DNA from: Hathewaya proteolytica DSM 3090
GTDB taxonomy: Bacteria > Bacillota > Clostridia > Clostridiales > Clostridiaceae
NCBI RefSeq assembly: GCF_900142225.1
Contig: NZ_FRAD01000003.1
Coordinates: 62,001-126,000 of the forward strand
Direction: 5' to 3'
DNA: 64,000 bases
Part shown: positions 9,364 through 18,365 of the stretch, one piece after another
Layout of the letters: each line of letters starts with the position of its first letter
Position numbering within the stretch: the stretch's first letter is position 1
The notes under the pieces: generated by a model
The model's input: only the letters and a program-made list of their open reading frames with translations
The model's database searches: none
What the model was told of the DNA's origin: nothing
Program-made: the position numbers and the translations under genes

Positions 9364-10065
9364 TTACTCAGCTAGTTGTTCACCTTGTCTTCCTTCGATG
9401 ATAGCATCTGCCATTTTTGCTGCTATTAATTTAACAGCTCTTATAGCATCGTCATTTCCTGGAATTACATAATCAACATCATCTGGATCACAGTTAGTAT
9501 CAACAATTGAAACAACTGGTATGCCAAGTATTTTTGCTTCAGATACGGCATTCTTTTCTTTTCTAGGGTCAACTACGAATAATGCACCTATTTTGCTTAC
9601 GTCCATGTTTCTTATTCCGCCTAGGTTTTTCTGTAACTTTTCAGCTTCTTTCTTTAATAAAGTAACTTCTTTCTTTGGAAGTACTTCAAATATTCCATCT
9701 TGTTCCATCTTTTCGATTTCTTCAAGTCTTTTAATTCTAAGCTTGATTGTATCAAAGTTAGTTAACATACCACCTAACCATCTGTTGTTTACAAAATGCA
9801 TATCTGCTCTAATAGCTTCTGATTCGATTGCTTCTTGAGCTTGTTTTTTTGTACCTACAAAAAGAACATCTTTACCATCTAAAGACATTTCTTTTATAAA
9901 GTCGTACGCTTGATCCACTTTCTTTACAGTTTTCTGTAGGTCTATTATGTATATACCATTTCTTTCTGTAAAGATGTAAGGAGCCATTTTAGGGTTCCAT
10001 CTTCTTGTTTGATGTCCGAAATGAACACCAGCTTCTAATAATTGTTTCATGCTAATTACTGCCAT
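9364..10065 (-). CDS. rpsB: 30S ribosomal protein S2
   Basis: Small-subunit protein needed for S1 and mRNA binding. It has 233 residues with the two S2 signatures: MKQLLEAGVHFGHQTRRWNP near the N-terminus, and PGNDDAIRAVKLIAAKMADA near the C-terminus. GGAGG lies 8 nt before ATG 10065. A strong promoter at 10159-10187 and an ~85-nt leader with a hairpin precede it. Confidence 0.98.
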   Translation of the reverse strand: MAVISMKQLLEAGVHFGHQTRRWNPKMAPYIFTERNGIYIIDLQKTVKKVDQAYDFIKEMSLDGKDVLFVGTKKQAQEAIESEAIRADMHFVNNRWLGGMLTNFDTIKLRIKRLEEIEKMEQDGIFEVLPKKEVTLLKKEAEKLQKNLGGIRNMDVSKIGALFVVDPRKEKNAVSEAKILGIPVVSIVDTNCDPDDVDYVIPGNDDAIRAVKLIAAKMADAIIEGRQGEQLAE

Positions 10066-10074
10066 TTTAAATTC

Positions 10075-10151
10075 CTCCGTTTGGTTTTTTCCTCCACTAT
10101 GTTTTTATTACTTTGTAACAACCAATATTAATCATAGTGTGTGTTATATTA
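10075..10151 (-). promoter_or_regulatory. rpsB 5' leader with a closed hairpin
   Basis: On the minus strand the leader folds with CACTATG pairing to CATAGTG (7 bp), enclosing TTGTTAC/GTAATAA. A GGAGG element follows the stem and another is at the rpsB start. It could be a ribosomal-protein autoregulatory leader; I cannot match it to a described S2 leader class by eye. Confidence 0.4.
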
Positions 10152-10158
10152 CCCTCCT

Positions 10159-10187
10159 ATTCTATCACATATGAAATTCATATTCAA
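10159..10187 (-). promoter_or_regulatory. rpsB promoter, vegetative sigma type
   Basis: Minus strand -35 TTGAAT (10182-10187), 17-nt spacer, extended -10 TGATAGAAT (10159-10164 for TAGAAT). Close to consensus, and placed about 95-120 nt upstream of rpsB. Confidence 0.75.
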
Positions 10188-10230
10188 CATAATTTTCTAG
10201 TAATAACTAAATACAATTTTATCTGATGCT

Positions 10231-10371
10231 ATCTCTTGTAACACACCTTCCTCTTATAGGAGGAAGGTGAAATGAGACACCCCACTAGATAACGACTTCT
10301 CAGCTTCACGTTGAGTTAAAACTTAACGTGAAGCTGAGAAGTTAGCCTATAAAAAGATTAAAAATCTTTTT
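10231..10371. repeat. Two-hairpin structured intergenic element between codY and rpsB
   Basis: This is the main content of the 348-nt gap between codY and rpsB. CACCTTCCTC/GAGGAAGGTG (10244-10253, 10260-10269) forms a 10-bp stem. ACTTCTCAGCTTCACGTT (10295-10312) pairs with 10325-10342, an 18-bp perfect stem extending to about 22 bp around a TAAA loop. A third AT-rich stem lies at 10351-10371. Its base composition is richer in GC than the flanks. It may be a small non-autonomous palindromic repeat or an untranslated small RNA; no open reading frame is present. Confidence 0.6.
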
Positions 10372-10378
10372 AAATAGT

Positions 10379-10405
10379 AAAGAGGATTGTCATCCAATCC
10401 CCTTT
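10379..10405 (-). terminator. Terminator after codY
   Basis: AAAGAGGATTG and CAATCCCCTTT pair (one G-T) just beyond the codY stop. On the minus strand the stem is followed by TCTTTACTATTTA, a moderately T-rich tail. Confidence 0.7.
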
Positions 10406-10413
10406 ATGTTATG

Positions 10414-11187
10414 TTATTTTATTTTGTTTAACTCATCCATCAATTTATCATTAAGTATTTTGATATGAGTTCCCTTCATACCTAAAGATCTAGATTCTAT
10501 TACTCCAGCACTTTCAAACTTTCTAAGGGCATTTACTATAACAGACCTAGTAATTCCAACTTTATCTGCTATTTTGGATGCAACTAAAAGTCCTTCGCTA
10601 CCATCAAGTTCTCTAAATATATGCTCTACAGCTTCAAGTTCTGAGTATGAAAGAGTTCCAATAGCCAATTGAACTATAGCTTTTTTTCTTGCCTCAGCTT
10701 CCATCTCAAGGTTCTTAGATCTAAGGATCTCCATGCCAACTATGGCTGTGCTGTATTCAGATAAAATTAAATCTTCTTCTGTAAATTCTTTTTCCTGTCT
10801 TGTAAGAAGTAAAGTTCCAAGTCTCTCTCTATTTCCTACGATGGGAATCATAGTAGAAATTTTATCAGTGATTTCATGTTGATTCTCTCCTATATAAAGA
10901 GTGTATCCATTCCCTTTTAAATTTTCGCTTGTTTCGTCCTTTGTAAGCATCATTTCGTTAAACTCCTCAGAAAATCTTACTTGATCCTCTGAATTTTTTT
11001 GTTCATCACTGCCTTTGAATGTGCTTGAAAGACTATAACCAAGTATTTTACCTTTTCTACTCACTATGTATACATTTGATTCAAGTATATCACCTAGTAA
11101 AGTACATATGTCAGTAAAAGATACTGGGTCGTTTCCCGATTTTTGTAGTATTTTATTTAGCATTCTTGTTTTGTTAAGTAGTGTCAT
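10414..11187 (-). CDS. codY: GTP-sensing global transcriptional repressor CodY
   Basis: Represses or activates starvation, amino-acid and virulence/solvent genes in response to branched-chain amino acids and GTP. The 257 residues show the N-terminal GAF domain (TRMLNKILQKSGNDPVSFTD at the start) and a C-terminal winged helix around 190-250 with ASKIADKVGITRSVIVNALR as recognition segment. SD AGGAGG precedes ATG 11187. It is flanked by topA and rpsB, as in clostridia (in Bacillus it lies near clpY). Confidence 0.97.
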   Translation of the reverse strand: MTLLNKTRMLNKILQKSGNDPVSFTDICTLLGDILESNVYIVSRKGKILGYSLSSTFKGSDEQKNSEDQVRFSEEFNEMMLTKDETSENLKGNGYTLYIGENQHEITDKISTMIPIVGNRERLGTLLLTRQEKEFTEEDLILSEYSTAIVGMEILRSKNLEMEAEARKKAIVQLAIGTLSYSELEAVEHIFRELDGSEGLLVASKIADKVGITRSVIVNALRKFESAGVIESRSLGMKGTHIKILNDKLMDELNKIK

Positions 11188-11280
11188 TTTATTCCTCCTA
11201 ATTTTTATAAAATTAATATATTAATACATGATTATTTGCATAACAATTTTCAATATTTCACATTGTCTGACACACATCAT

Positions 11281-11309
11281 ATAATAACACATTAATTTCA
11301 TGTTTACAA
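11281..11309 (-). promoter_or_regulatory. codY promoter
   Basis: Minus strand TTGTAA (11304-11309), 17-nt spacer, TATTAT (11281-11286) with an extended-10 TG. The ~85-nt leader carries TGAAAATT around 11240, which matches one half of the CodY box; autoregulation is only a possibility. Confidence 0.6.
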
Positions 11310-11409
11310 TACAAACTAATATTATAATTATACCCAATTATTAAATTTATATAATATTATTCTAATAATCATAATTTATTTTTACAATTTAATACATTTG
11401 CTGACTTGT

Positions 11410-13479
11410 TTATTGAGAATTTTGTTTATATTTGCACTCCGGATTACTACAGCTTAGGTAATCACCCTTAGCTTTTGAAAATCGCTTTACCATTATTTCC
11501 CCACAAACTGGGCATTTTTCATTGGTAGGTTCATACCAACTTACAAAATTGCATTCTGGATAATTGCTACATCCATAAAATTTATTGCCTTTCTTGCTTT
11601 TTCGTACTAGCACCTTGCCACCGCACTTTGGACATGGAATGTCTATTTCCTCTACAATGGGTTTAGTGTTTTTGCATTCTGGATACCCTGGGCAAGCAAG
11701 AAAATCTCCATATCTACCTTTTTTAATCACCATGAATTTTCCGCACTTCTCGCATTTTATATCTGTAACTTCATCTTCTATGGTTACTTTTGAAATCTCA
11801 TTTTCAGCCACTTCAATCAATTTCTTTACTGGAGTAAAGAACTCATCTACTACGGATTTCCATTGAAGGTTTCCTACTGATATCTCATCCAACTTTTCCT
11901 CCATGCAAGCTGTAAACTCAACATCTACTATGTTCGCAAAATATTGAGACATTATATCGTTTACAATGAAGCCCAATTCCGTAGGTATTAAGTTTTTCTT
12001 CTCTCTTTCAATATACTTTCTTCCAAGCAAAGTGCCTATTGTAGGTGCATAGGTACTCGGTCTTCCTATGCCATTTTCCTCCATGGCTTTTATCAGACTG
12101 GCCTCTGTAAATCGAGCTGGTGGCTGTGTGAAATGCTGAATCTTATCTTTTTTTACACAATGTAAAGTTTCATTTTGTTGAAAAACTGGTATAGCCTTTG
12201 CAAGCTCATCAGAATTATTTTCATAAACCTTTGTAAAACCATTAAAAATAATAATATTGCCGGTGGTCTTTAGACCATAGTCTCCGTTTACCACGTCAAT
12301 TGACGTGTTTTCGTACTTACAATTGCTCATCTGAGACGCAACAAATCTTGACCAAATTAGTTTATACATCTTGTACTCTTCTAATTTCATAGAATCTTTA
12401 GCTAACTCTGGAGTTATGGACACATCACTAGGTCTAATGGCTTCATGAGCATCTTGTATATCCTTCTTACTTTTGTACACATTGGCACTTGATGGTGCAT
12501 ACTCTTTTCCGTACTCTTCAAGGATATAATCCCGTGCCATACTCTGAGCTTCACTAGAAACTCTAACTGAGTCTGTTCTCATATAAGTTATAAGACCTAC
12601 TGTGCCATGCCCCTTTATATCTATTCCCTCATACAACTTTTGAGCTATCATCATGGTACGTTGAGTTGTAAAGCCTAACTTCCTATTGGCATCCTGTTGT
12701 AAGGTACTAGTTGTAAAAGGAGGTAGAGGAGATTTCTCCTTCATCTGTTTAGAAACATTTTTTACTATAAAATCCTTATTCTCTAATTCTTTGCTCACAG
12801 AGGAACACATTTCGCTATTATTTATAGTTAGCTTCTTACCATTTTTTGTTGTAAGTTTGAAAAGAGCTGTATCGCCAGATGTATTTTTAAGCTTAGCCTC
12901 AATAGTCCAATATTCTTCGGGAACAAATTGGTTGATTTCTTTTTCTCTATCGCAAATTACCTTTAGAGTTGCAGACTGAACCCTACCAGCACTTAGTCCC
13001 CATTTTACTTTTTTCCAAAGTATAGGGCTGATTTCGTATCCCACAAGTCTATCTAAAACTCTTCTTGCCTGTTGGGCATCCACAAGATCTTCGTCTATAG
13101 TGCGTGGATTCTTTATAGCATTTTTTACTGCAGTTTTTGTAATTTCATTAAATTCAATTCTAAATATTTTTTTATCCTCTATTTTAAGAGTTTGGGCTAA
13201 ATGCCAAGATATAGCTTCTCCTTCGCGGTCGGGGTCCGTTGCCAGATAGACCTTTTCTGCTTTCTTTGCCTCTTTTCGCAATTTTTCAAGTACTGAACCT
13301 TTTCCCCTAATTGTAATATATTTAGGCTCGTAATTATTTTCAATATCAACACCCAATTGACTTTTGGGTAAATCTCTAACATGCCCCATGGTTGCTTCAA
13401 CTACGTAAGTACTGCCTAAATATTTTTTTATGGTTTTTACCTTCGTAGGTGACTCAACTATAACTAATTTCTGTCCCAT
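11410..13479 (-). CDS. topA: DNA topoisomerase I (type IA)
   Basis: Relaxes negative supercoils. The 689 residues contain the Toprim domain (KLVIVESPTKVKTIKKYL at 4-21, DPDREGEAISWH at 82-93) and the catalytic Tyr299 in GLITYMRTDSVRV. Three C-terminal four-cysteine zinc ribbons follow, starting CEKCGKF, CPKCGGK and CPVCGEI. GGAGGGG precedes ATG 13479. The topA-dprA-comM order is conserved in clostridia. Confidence 0.98.
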   Translation of the reverse strand: MGQKLVIVESPTKVKTIKKYLGSTYVVEATMGHVRDLPKSQLGVDIENNYEPKYITIRGKGSVLEKLRKEAKKAEKVYLATDPDREGEAISWHLAQTLKIEDKKIFRIEFNEITKTAVKNAIKNPRTIDEDLVDAQQARRVLDRLVGYEISPILWKKVKWGLSAGRVQSATLKVICDREKEINQFVPEEYWTIEAKLKNTSGDTALFKLTTKNGKKLTINNSEMCSSVSKELENKDFIVKNVSKQMKEKSPLPPFTTSTLQQDANRKLGFTTQRTMMIAQKLYEGIDIKGHGTVGLITYMRTDSVRVSSEAQSMARDYILEEYGKEYAPSSANVYKSKKDIQDAHEAIRPSDVSITPELAKDSMKLEEYKMYKLIWSRFVASQMSNCKYENTSIDVVNGDYGLKTTGNIIIFNGFTKVYENNSDELAKAIPVFQQNETLHCVKKDKIQHFTQPPARFTEASLIKAMEENGIGRPSTYAPTIGTLLGRKYIEREKKNLIPTELGFIVNDIMSQYFANIVDVEFTACMEEKLDEISVGNLQWKSVVDEFFTPVKKLIEVAENEISKVTIEDEVTDIKCEKCGKFMVIKKGRYGDFLACPGYPECKNTKPIVEEIDIPCPKCGGKVLVRKSKKGNKFYGCSNYPECNFVSWYEPTNEKCPVCGEIMVKRFSKAKGDYLSCSNPECKYKQNSQ

Positions 13480-13529
13480 TATTTCCCCTCCATAATTTTA
13501 GTAATCTATGTTTATTTTAAACTAATGTA

Positions 13530-14591
13530 CTATTCTACCCTAACATAAAAACTGCCATCTATACAATTCACAATATTCATAGTCTGCATTTCAAATAATA
13601 ACTCATATAAACACATTATGTCAATATTGCTTCTATTAATAATTTCATTTATATGAACTGGGGTGTCACTTAAAACGTTATAAAGCTTTTTATACTTCTC
13701 TGGTATGTCGTTGGAATAATTATAAGATTTTATTTCTTCCATATGTAATAAACTATATATATCTGACATTTTAAGAAATATATTAGCGCCTTCTTGTATA
13801 AGCTCATTAGTCCCTTTGCTAGTTGCAGATGTAATATCACCTGGCACAGCAAACAAAGGCACATTTTGATCCGCTGCCCATGAGGCTGTATTCATTGCTC
13901 CACTTTTTTCACCAGCTTCCACCACCACTACAGCAGCAGCAAGTGCACTTATTAGCCTATTCCTTTCTAAAAAGTGAAAAGGTAGGGGTTTTGTTCTGCA
14001 CGGATACTCGGAAATTATGACTCCATTGTTCTTTACGTCTTTATATAAATCTATGTTTTCTGGTGGATATATTACATCCACTCCACACCCAAAGACACTA
14101 CAGGTTTTACCCTTTGACAATATAGCCGCTCTTTGTGCACAAGAATCTATGCCCCTAGCCAGACCGCTAACCACGCAAATTCCGTTAGCAGCAAGATCTC
14201 TAGCTATATGCTTAGCTACTTTTTCACCATAAGGCGTGCTTTTTCTAGCACCTACAACGGAAACACAAGTTCTATTATTCAATACAGTTATATCTCCGGT
14301 ATAATATAGAATTGCAGGTGCATACTTATAATCTTTTAAAGAAATAGGGTAATTATCATCACCATACTTTACAATTTGTACATCTTTAGAAATTAGGTAT
14401 TCACATTCCTTATTTAATTCAACCTTATCAAAGGAATACAGTGCTTCATCGGTTTTATTTCTTGGCAAAACCAAATCGCCTTTAGTGACATTTTTGTAAA
14501 TTTCCTGTGAATTATTGTAGTCTTTTATTAGCTTTAATTTTTCCTCACAATACATGCTTATTTTTGAAAACCATATATCATATATATTCAT
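13530..14591 (-). CDS. dprA: DNA processing protein DprA (Smf)
   Basis: Loads RecA on incoming single-stranded DNA during transformation. The 353 residues show the Rossmann-like core with VVGARKSTPYGEKVAKHIAR, VVSGLARGIDSCAQRAA, FGCGVDVIYPPEN and the EKSGAMNTA stretch. A C-terminal winged-helix tail begins around residue 300. The start is uncertain: ATG 14591 with a weak GGTGA 6 nt upstream is preferred to GTG 14600. It lies 18 nt after comM, so the two competence-type genes are likely co-transcribed. Confidence 0.93.
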   Translation of the reverse strand: MNIYDIWFSKISMYCEEKLKLIKDYNNSQEIYKNVTKGDLVLPRNKTDEALYSFDKVELNKECEYLISKDVQIVKYGDDNYPISLKDYKYAPAILYYTGDITVLNNRTCVSVVGARKSTPYGEKVAKHIARDLAANGICVVSGLARGIDSCAQRAAILSKGKTCSVFGCGVDVIYPPENIDLYKDVKNNGVIISEYPCRTKPLPFHFLERNRLISALAAAVVVVEAGEKSGAMNTASWAADQNVPLFAVPGDITSATSKGTNELIQEGANIFLKMSDIYSLLHMEEIKSYNYSNDIPEKYKKLYNVLSDTPVHINEIINRSNIDIMCLYELLFEMQTMNIVNCIDGSFYVRVE

Positions 14592-14609
14592 ATTTATCAC
14601 CGTCTAATA

Positions 14610-16148
14610 TTATAATGCCTTTCTTACTAAATCTATGTCTTTGTCCCCTGTAGGCATTACTTTTCTATAATTAAATGCTTCCATAAGATTCTGAGGCGTA
14701 ATATTTTTTTGCCCATTTAAATCGGCTATAGTCCTTGAGACCTTAAGTATTCTGTAGTAAGCTCTCATGGATATGTTGAACTTTTTAAACATAGTTTCCA
14801 TTATATTTTTTGATTTATCATCCAGCCTACAGTATTTATTTACTAGAGAGTTAGTCATATTGCTATTTAGATTTATATTATCTTTTTGCAATCTAATTTT
14901 CTGAATCTCACGAGCCCTTATTACTCGCTTGCGAATTTCATTGGAGCTATCACCTTTTTCGTACCCTATTTCTTCATATTTTATTTTATTCACAGAGCAA
15001 TATAAATCTATTCTATCTAAAATAGGAGAGGACAATCTCCTTAGATAATTCACCCTTTCTTTTTGACTGCAAGTGCAAGGAGCATCAGATAAGTAATTTC
15101 CACAAGGGCAGTTATTCATTGCTCCTATGAGCATGAAATCACAGGGGTAGGTGCAAGTAGAATTTACTCTATCTATGGTGATAGATTTTTCTTCCAAAGG
15201 ACCTCTCAGCTCCTCCAAAACCTCCTTTTTAAATTCAAGGATTTCATCTAAGAATAGAACACCTCTATGAGCATAGGACACCTCCCCAGGCAATGTTTTT
15301 CTCCCACCTCCCAGCAGTGCAAATTTGCTTATGCTAGTGTGTGGTGCTCTGTAGGGTGGTGAAAAATCCACTTCATCGTTTTTTATCCTTCCTGTTATGC
15401 TGTTTATCTTCACAACTTCTAATACTTCTTCATAGGTAAGTGGAGGAAGAATTCCAGGGAAAGCTTTTGCTAGCATTGACTTGCCAGTACCTGCTGGTCC
15501 AAACATAAGAATATTATGTCCTCCGGCTGCAGCAATCTCCAAAGCCCGTTTTGCCACATTTTGGCCGTGAATATCAGCAAAATCCACGTAATTGTTTTCG
15601 TGTTTTATTTTTGTTTTATGCTTATAAGGCAATAAATCCTTATAGGTCAGCAGGTGAATCAATTCATTTATATTGCTCACGGGATAAATATCTAATTCTT
15701 TTATTAATGTGGCTTCATTTTCGTTGTCTCTAGGCAAAATTATCCTATTAATTCCTCTTTTTCTAGCTTCACAGAGCATAGGGAGCACCCCATTTACACT
15801 ATTTATACATCCATCTAGAGAAAGCTCTCCCATAATTAATACATCACTTAAATCAAACTCTGGAACCTGCTGTGATTTCATCAATATCCCTAAGGCAATG
15901 GCCACATCAAACATACATCCCTCTTTCCTTATGTATGCCGGAGATAAATTTATAGTTATTCTCCCTAAAGGAAGGCTATATCCCGAATTAATGAGAGCTG
16001 CTCTTATTCTCTCTTTAGATTCTTTTATGGACGTATCTCCCAACCCTACTATATTAAATATAGGTAAACCACGGCTGATATCCACCTCTATATTTATGAT
16101 TTTTCCATCTATGCCAACAAAGGTGGCACTTTTAATTTTACTTATCAT
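14610..16148 (-). CDS. comM: YifB/ComM family Mg chelatase-like AAA+ ATPase
   Basis: AAA+ hexameric helicase implicated in branch migration during natural transformation. The 512 residues have an N-terminal S5-like/Lon-type fold with SKIKSATFVGIDGKIINIEV. Walker A MFGPAGTGKSMLAKAFPG is near 213-230. Walker B is RGVLFLDEILEF, followed by the cysteine-rich CPCGNYLSDAPCTC and a C-terminal Mg-chelatase domain. ATG 16148 with GGAGG 5 nt upstream is used; TTG at 16160 is inside the Shine-Dalgarno. The biochemical role is known for ComM of Gram-negatives and is inferred here. Confidence 0.92.
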   Translation of the reverse strand: MISKIKSATFVGIDGKIINIEVDISRGLPIFNIVGLGDTSIKESKERIRAALINSGYSLPLGRITINLSPAYIRKEGCMFDVAIALGILMKSQQVPEFDLSDVLIMGELSLDGCINSVNGVLPMLCEARKRGINRIILPRDNENEATLIKELDIYPVSNINELIHLLTYKDLLPYKHKTKIKHENNYVDFADIHGQNVAKRALEIAAAGGHNILMFGPAGTGKSMLAKAFPGILPPLTYEEVLEVVKINSITGRIKNDEVDFSPPYRAPHTSISKFALLGGGRKTLPGEVSYAHRGVLFLDEILEFKKEVLEELRGPLEEKSITIDRVNSTCTYPCDFMLIGAMNNCPCGNYLSDAPCTCSQKERVNYLRRLSSPILDRIDLYCSVNKIKYEEIGYEKGDSSNEIRKRVIRAREIQKIRLQKDNINLNSNMTNSLVNKYCRLDDKSKNIMETMFKKFNISMRAYYRILKVSRTIADLNGQKNITPQNLMEAFNYRKVMPTGDKDIDLVRKAL

Positions 16149-16270
16149 ATAAACCTCCAAATATTAAATATTGTATAAATAAGGTATGAAATAAAAATTA
16201 CAAGTCAATACTTAAATTATAGACATAAATTATCATAATAATACACTTAATGGCTAGGAGATAAATATAA
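16149..16270. promoter_or_regulatory. Divergent comM / yraN control region
   Basis: The 122-nt gap separates the outward-reading comM (minus) and yraN (plus), so it must hold two promoters. It is very A+T rich, and I cannot choose a -35/-10 pair with confidence. Confidence 0.4.
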
Positions 16271-16639
16271 ATGAAAAAATTCAATAAAGACATAGGTTCT
16301 GAAGGAGAAAATTTAACTAAGGATTATCTCTTGAATAGGGATTTTAAAATTTTAGAGATGAATTTTGCCTGTAAAATAGGGGAAATTGATGTTATATGTG
16401 AAAAAAAATCTACTATTCACTTTGTAGAAGTAAAAAGTAGATTTTGTAATAATTACGGTTATCCCTGTGAAGCGGTGAATTTTCAAAAAAAGAGAAAGAT
16501 ATTCACAGTGGCTCAATACTACATTTTGAGTAAAAAAATCAAATTTAAAAACTTCTGCTTTGATGTAATGGAAGTATACTTCAACTATAATGATAACAAT
16601 ACAGTCTTAAATTTTTTCGAAGATGCTTACCGTTTTTAA
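16271..16639 (+). CDS. YraN family (UPF0102) nuclease-fold protein
   Basis: Small protein of 122 residues with a predicted restriction-endonuclease-like fold. The catalytic-type motif is visible as GEIDVICEKK followed by HFVEVKSRF (E-x-K), and the N-terminus KDIGSEGENLTKDYLLNRDF matches the family G-x-x-G-E signature. Function is not established. It is the only plus-strand gene in the first 34 kb: rnhB and comM on either side read the other way. Its stop codon overlaps that of rnhB. SD GGAG lies 10 nt before ATG. Confidence 0.85.
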   Translation: MKKFNKDIGSEGENLTKDYLLNRDFKILEMNFACKIGEIDVICEKKSTIHFVEVKSRFCNNYGYPCEAVNFQKKRKIFTVAQYYILSKKIKFKNFCFDVMEVYFNYNDNNTVLNFFEDAYRF

Positions 16640-17445
16640 ACATCTATCCTTGTAAGAAAGCTCTTTCTATGTATATCTGTGCTTCCGTACTTTTTAATGG
16701 CATTTATATGCTCCGAAGTTCCATATCCTACATTTTTATCGAATCCGTACTGAGGATATTTTTCGTGGTATTTTTTCATTAAGTCGTCTCTATATACCTT
16801 AGCTATTATTGAAGCACATGCGATGCTGGCACTTTTAGTATCTCCCTTTATGACAAACTCATTTTTGATTTTATCATAGTTTTTTATGGAGTAACCATCC
16901 GTAAGGATTAAATCTGGACTTATAGACAAGCCCTCTACAGCTTTTATAAATACTTCATTATTGCAATATCCTATTCCCTTTGCATCAATTCCTTCATTAG
17001 AAATTTCTACAATATTATATGATATAGCAGAATCTTTTATTAAATTGCTTAATTGTCTTCTCTTGCTTTCTACTATTTTCTTTGAGTCATTTATGTAACA
17101 TATTACTTTTTCAAGGTCCAAGAGCACTGCTGCAGCCACTATAGGCCCCGCCAATGGGCCACGGCCAACTTCATCAACTCCTGCCAAGTATCTAACATTG
17201 TATTTCTTGTCAAAGTTGTACAGCCCATTAACCCTTAGAATTTCATTTTCAAAATCCAATTTTCTTTTCAAAATCATACTATGAATCTTAATTACTCCAG
17301 TTCTTTTATCCTGTGACAGAGCTTCTAATGTGCATCTAAGTTCATCAGTGTGGTAATACTTATCCATACAGTTCATATAAGGTTCCATGGCTTTTTTTAT
17401 ATCTAATATGCTGGCACTGTGAATCTCACTTAAATTTTTATACAT
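16636..17445 (-). CDS. rnhB: Ribonuclease HII
   Basis: Removes RNA from RNA-DNA hybrids and single ribonucleotides from DNA. The 269 residues have an N-terminal helical extension of about 68 residues, typical of Firmicute enzymes. The catalytic core starts at YLAGVDEVGRGPLAGPIVAA (D-E-x-G pair), continues with LILTDGYSIKNY (Asp) and ends near KNVGYGTSEHINAIKKYG. AAGGAG lies 8 nt before ATG 17445. The 3' end overlaps convergent yraN by 4 nt; both stop codons lie within TTAA at 16636-16639. Confidence 0.96.
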   Translation of the reverse strand: MYKNLSEIHSASILDIKKAMEPYMNCMDKYYHTDELRCTLEALSQDKRTGVIKIHSMILKRKLDFENEILRVNGLYNFDKKYNVRYLAGVDEVGRGPLAGPIVAAAVLLDLEKVICYINDSKKIVESKRRQLSNLIKDSAISYNIVEISNEGIDAKGIGYCNNEVFIKAVEGLSISPDLILTDGYSIKNYDKIKNEFVIKGDTKSASIACASIIAKVYRDDLMKKYHEKYPQYGFDKNVGYGTSEHINAIKKYGSTDIHRKSFLTRIDV

Positions 17446-17457
17446 AATCCATACTCC

Positions 17458-18297
17458 TTATAAATAATCTAGGGATACTCCACCAAGTTTTCCGCCTCTG
17501 AATTCGTCAAGTATCATGACAGAAACGCGATTATAGTCTATCCCGCCTCTCATAACACATCCTCTTTTCTTTGCTATTTCCTCCATATTTATTAGAGGAT
17601 CTTCATCTAGCTCATCCAGTTTATATCTATTCTTAAGGGATTCAGGATAATCTTCTTGCAGCTTTCTTATTAAATTCAACGCCAGTTCCTCAATATCCAT
17701 TATTTCGTCTTTTATGGCTCCAGTGAAAGCAAGATTTAGCGCCACTTCCTTATCCTCAAATTTTGGCCACAAAACCCCTGGAGTATCAAGCAACTCAATT
17801 CCAACTTTCGTCTTTATCCACTGATTGCTCTTTGTAACACCAGGCCTATCTCCCGTCTGGGCAGTTTTGTTATTTGCCATTTTATTGATGAAAGAAGATT
17901 TTCCCACGTTGGGTATGCCCACTACCATAACTCTCATTACAAAATTCTGAACTCCTTTAGATTTCATCCTTTCAATTTTATCTTTTAGCAACAATTCAAG
18001 AGTAGGCTTAATTTCCCTAAGACCACTGCCATTATTGCTATTAGTTTTTATAACTCTTACATTGTCACTAGTGAGATACTTAATCCACTTGTCAGTCACT
18101 GAATCTCTGGCTAAATCGCATTTATTAAGAAGGATAATTCTAGGCTTATTTTCACATATTTTTTCTATGTCTGGGTTTGCACTGGCCTTCACGATTCGAG
18201 CATCTCTAATCTCTATGACAGCGTCCACAAGCTTTAAACTCTCCATGAGAGCTCTTTTAGTTTTTGCCATATGACCCGGATACCATTGTATTTGCAT
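17458..18297 (-). CDS. rbgA: Ribosome biogenesis GTPase RbgA (YlqF)
   Basis: Circularly permuted GTPase needed for late 50S assembly (L16, L27, L36 incorporation in Bacillus). Motif order in the 279 residues is permuted: ILLNKCDLA (G4), then VGIPNVGKSSFINKMAN (G1), then LLDTPGVLWP (G3). The N-terminus QIQWYPGHMAKTKRAL is the YlqF signature. ATG 18297 with AGAGAGGTG upstream is preferred to GTG 18306. It follows rplS in the conserved rplS-rbgA-rnhB order, with a terminator between rplS and rbgA. Confidence 0.96.
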   Translation of the reverse strand: MQIQWYPGHMAKTKRALMESLKLVDAVIEIRDARIVKASANPDIEKICENKPRIILLNKCDLARDSVTDKWIKYLTSDNVRVIKTNSNNGSGLREIKPTLELLLKDKIERMKSKGVQNFVMRVMVVGIPNVGKSSFINKMANNKTAQTGDRPGVTKSNQWIKTKVGIELLDTPGVLWPKFEDKEVALNLAFTGAIKDEIMDIEELALNLIRKLQEDYPESLKNRYKLDELDEDPLINMEEIAKKRGCVMRGGIDYNRVSVMILDEFRGGKLGGVSLDYL

Positions 18298-18336
18298 ATA
18301 AAACACCTCTCTATATATCTATAAATTTTAAATAAC

Positions 18337-18361
18337 AAAAAAGGGACTTAAAAAGTCCCCA
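18337..18361 (-). terminator. Terminator after rplS
   Basis: Minus strand GGGACTT/AAGTCCC stem with an A/T loop, then TTTTTTG, 5 nt after the rplS stop. Reduces transcription into rbgA. Confidence 0.85.
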
Positions 18362-18365
18362 ATCA

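Noticed and set aside
10107..10145. 12-codon leader peptide before rpsB (MINIGCYKVIKT)
   Set aside because: The nearest AGGAGG is about 18 nt from its ATG, too far, and the bases are better explained by the hairpin.
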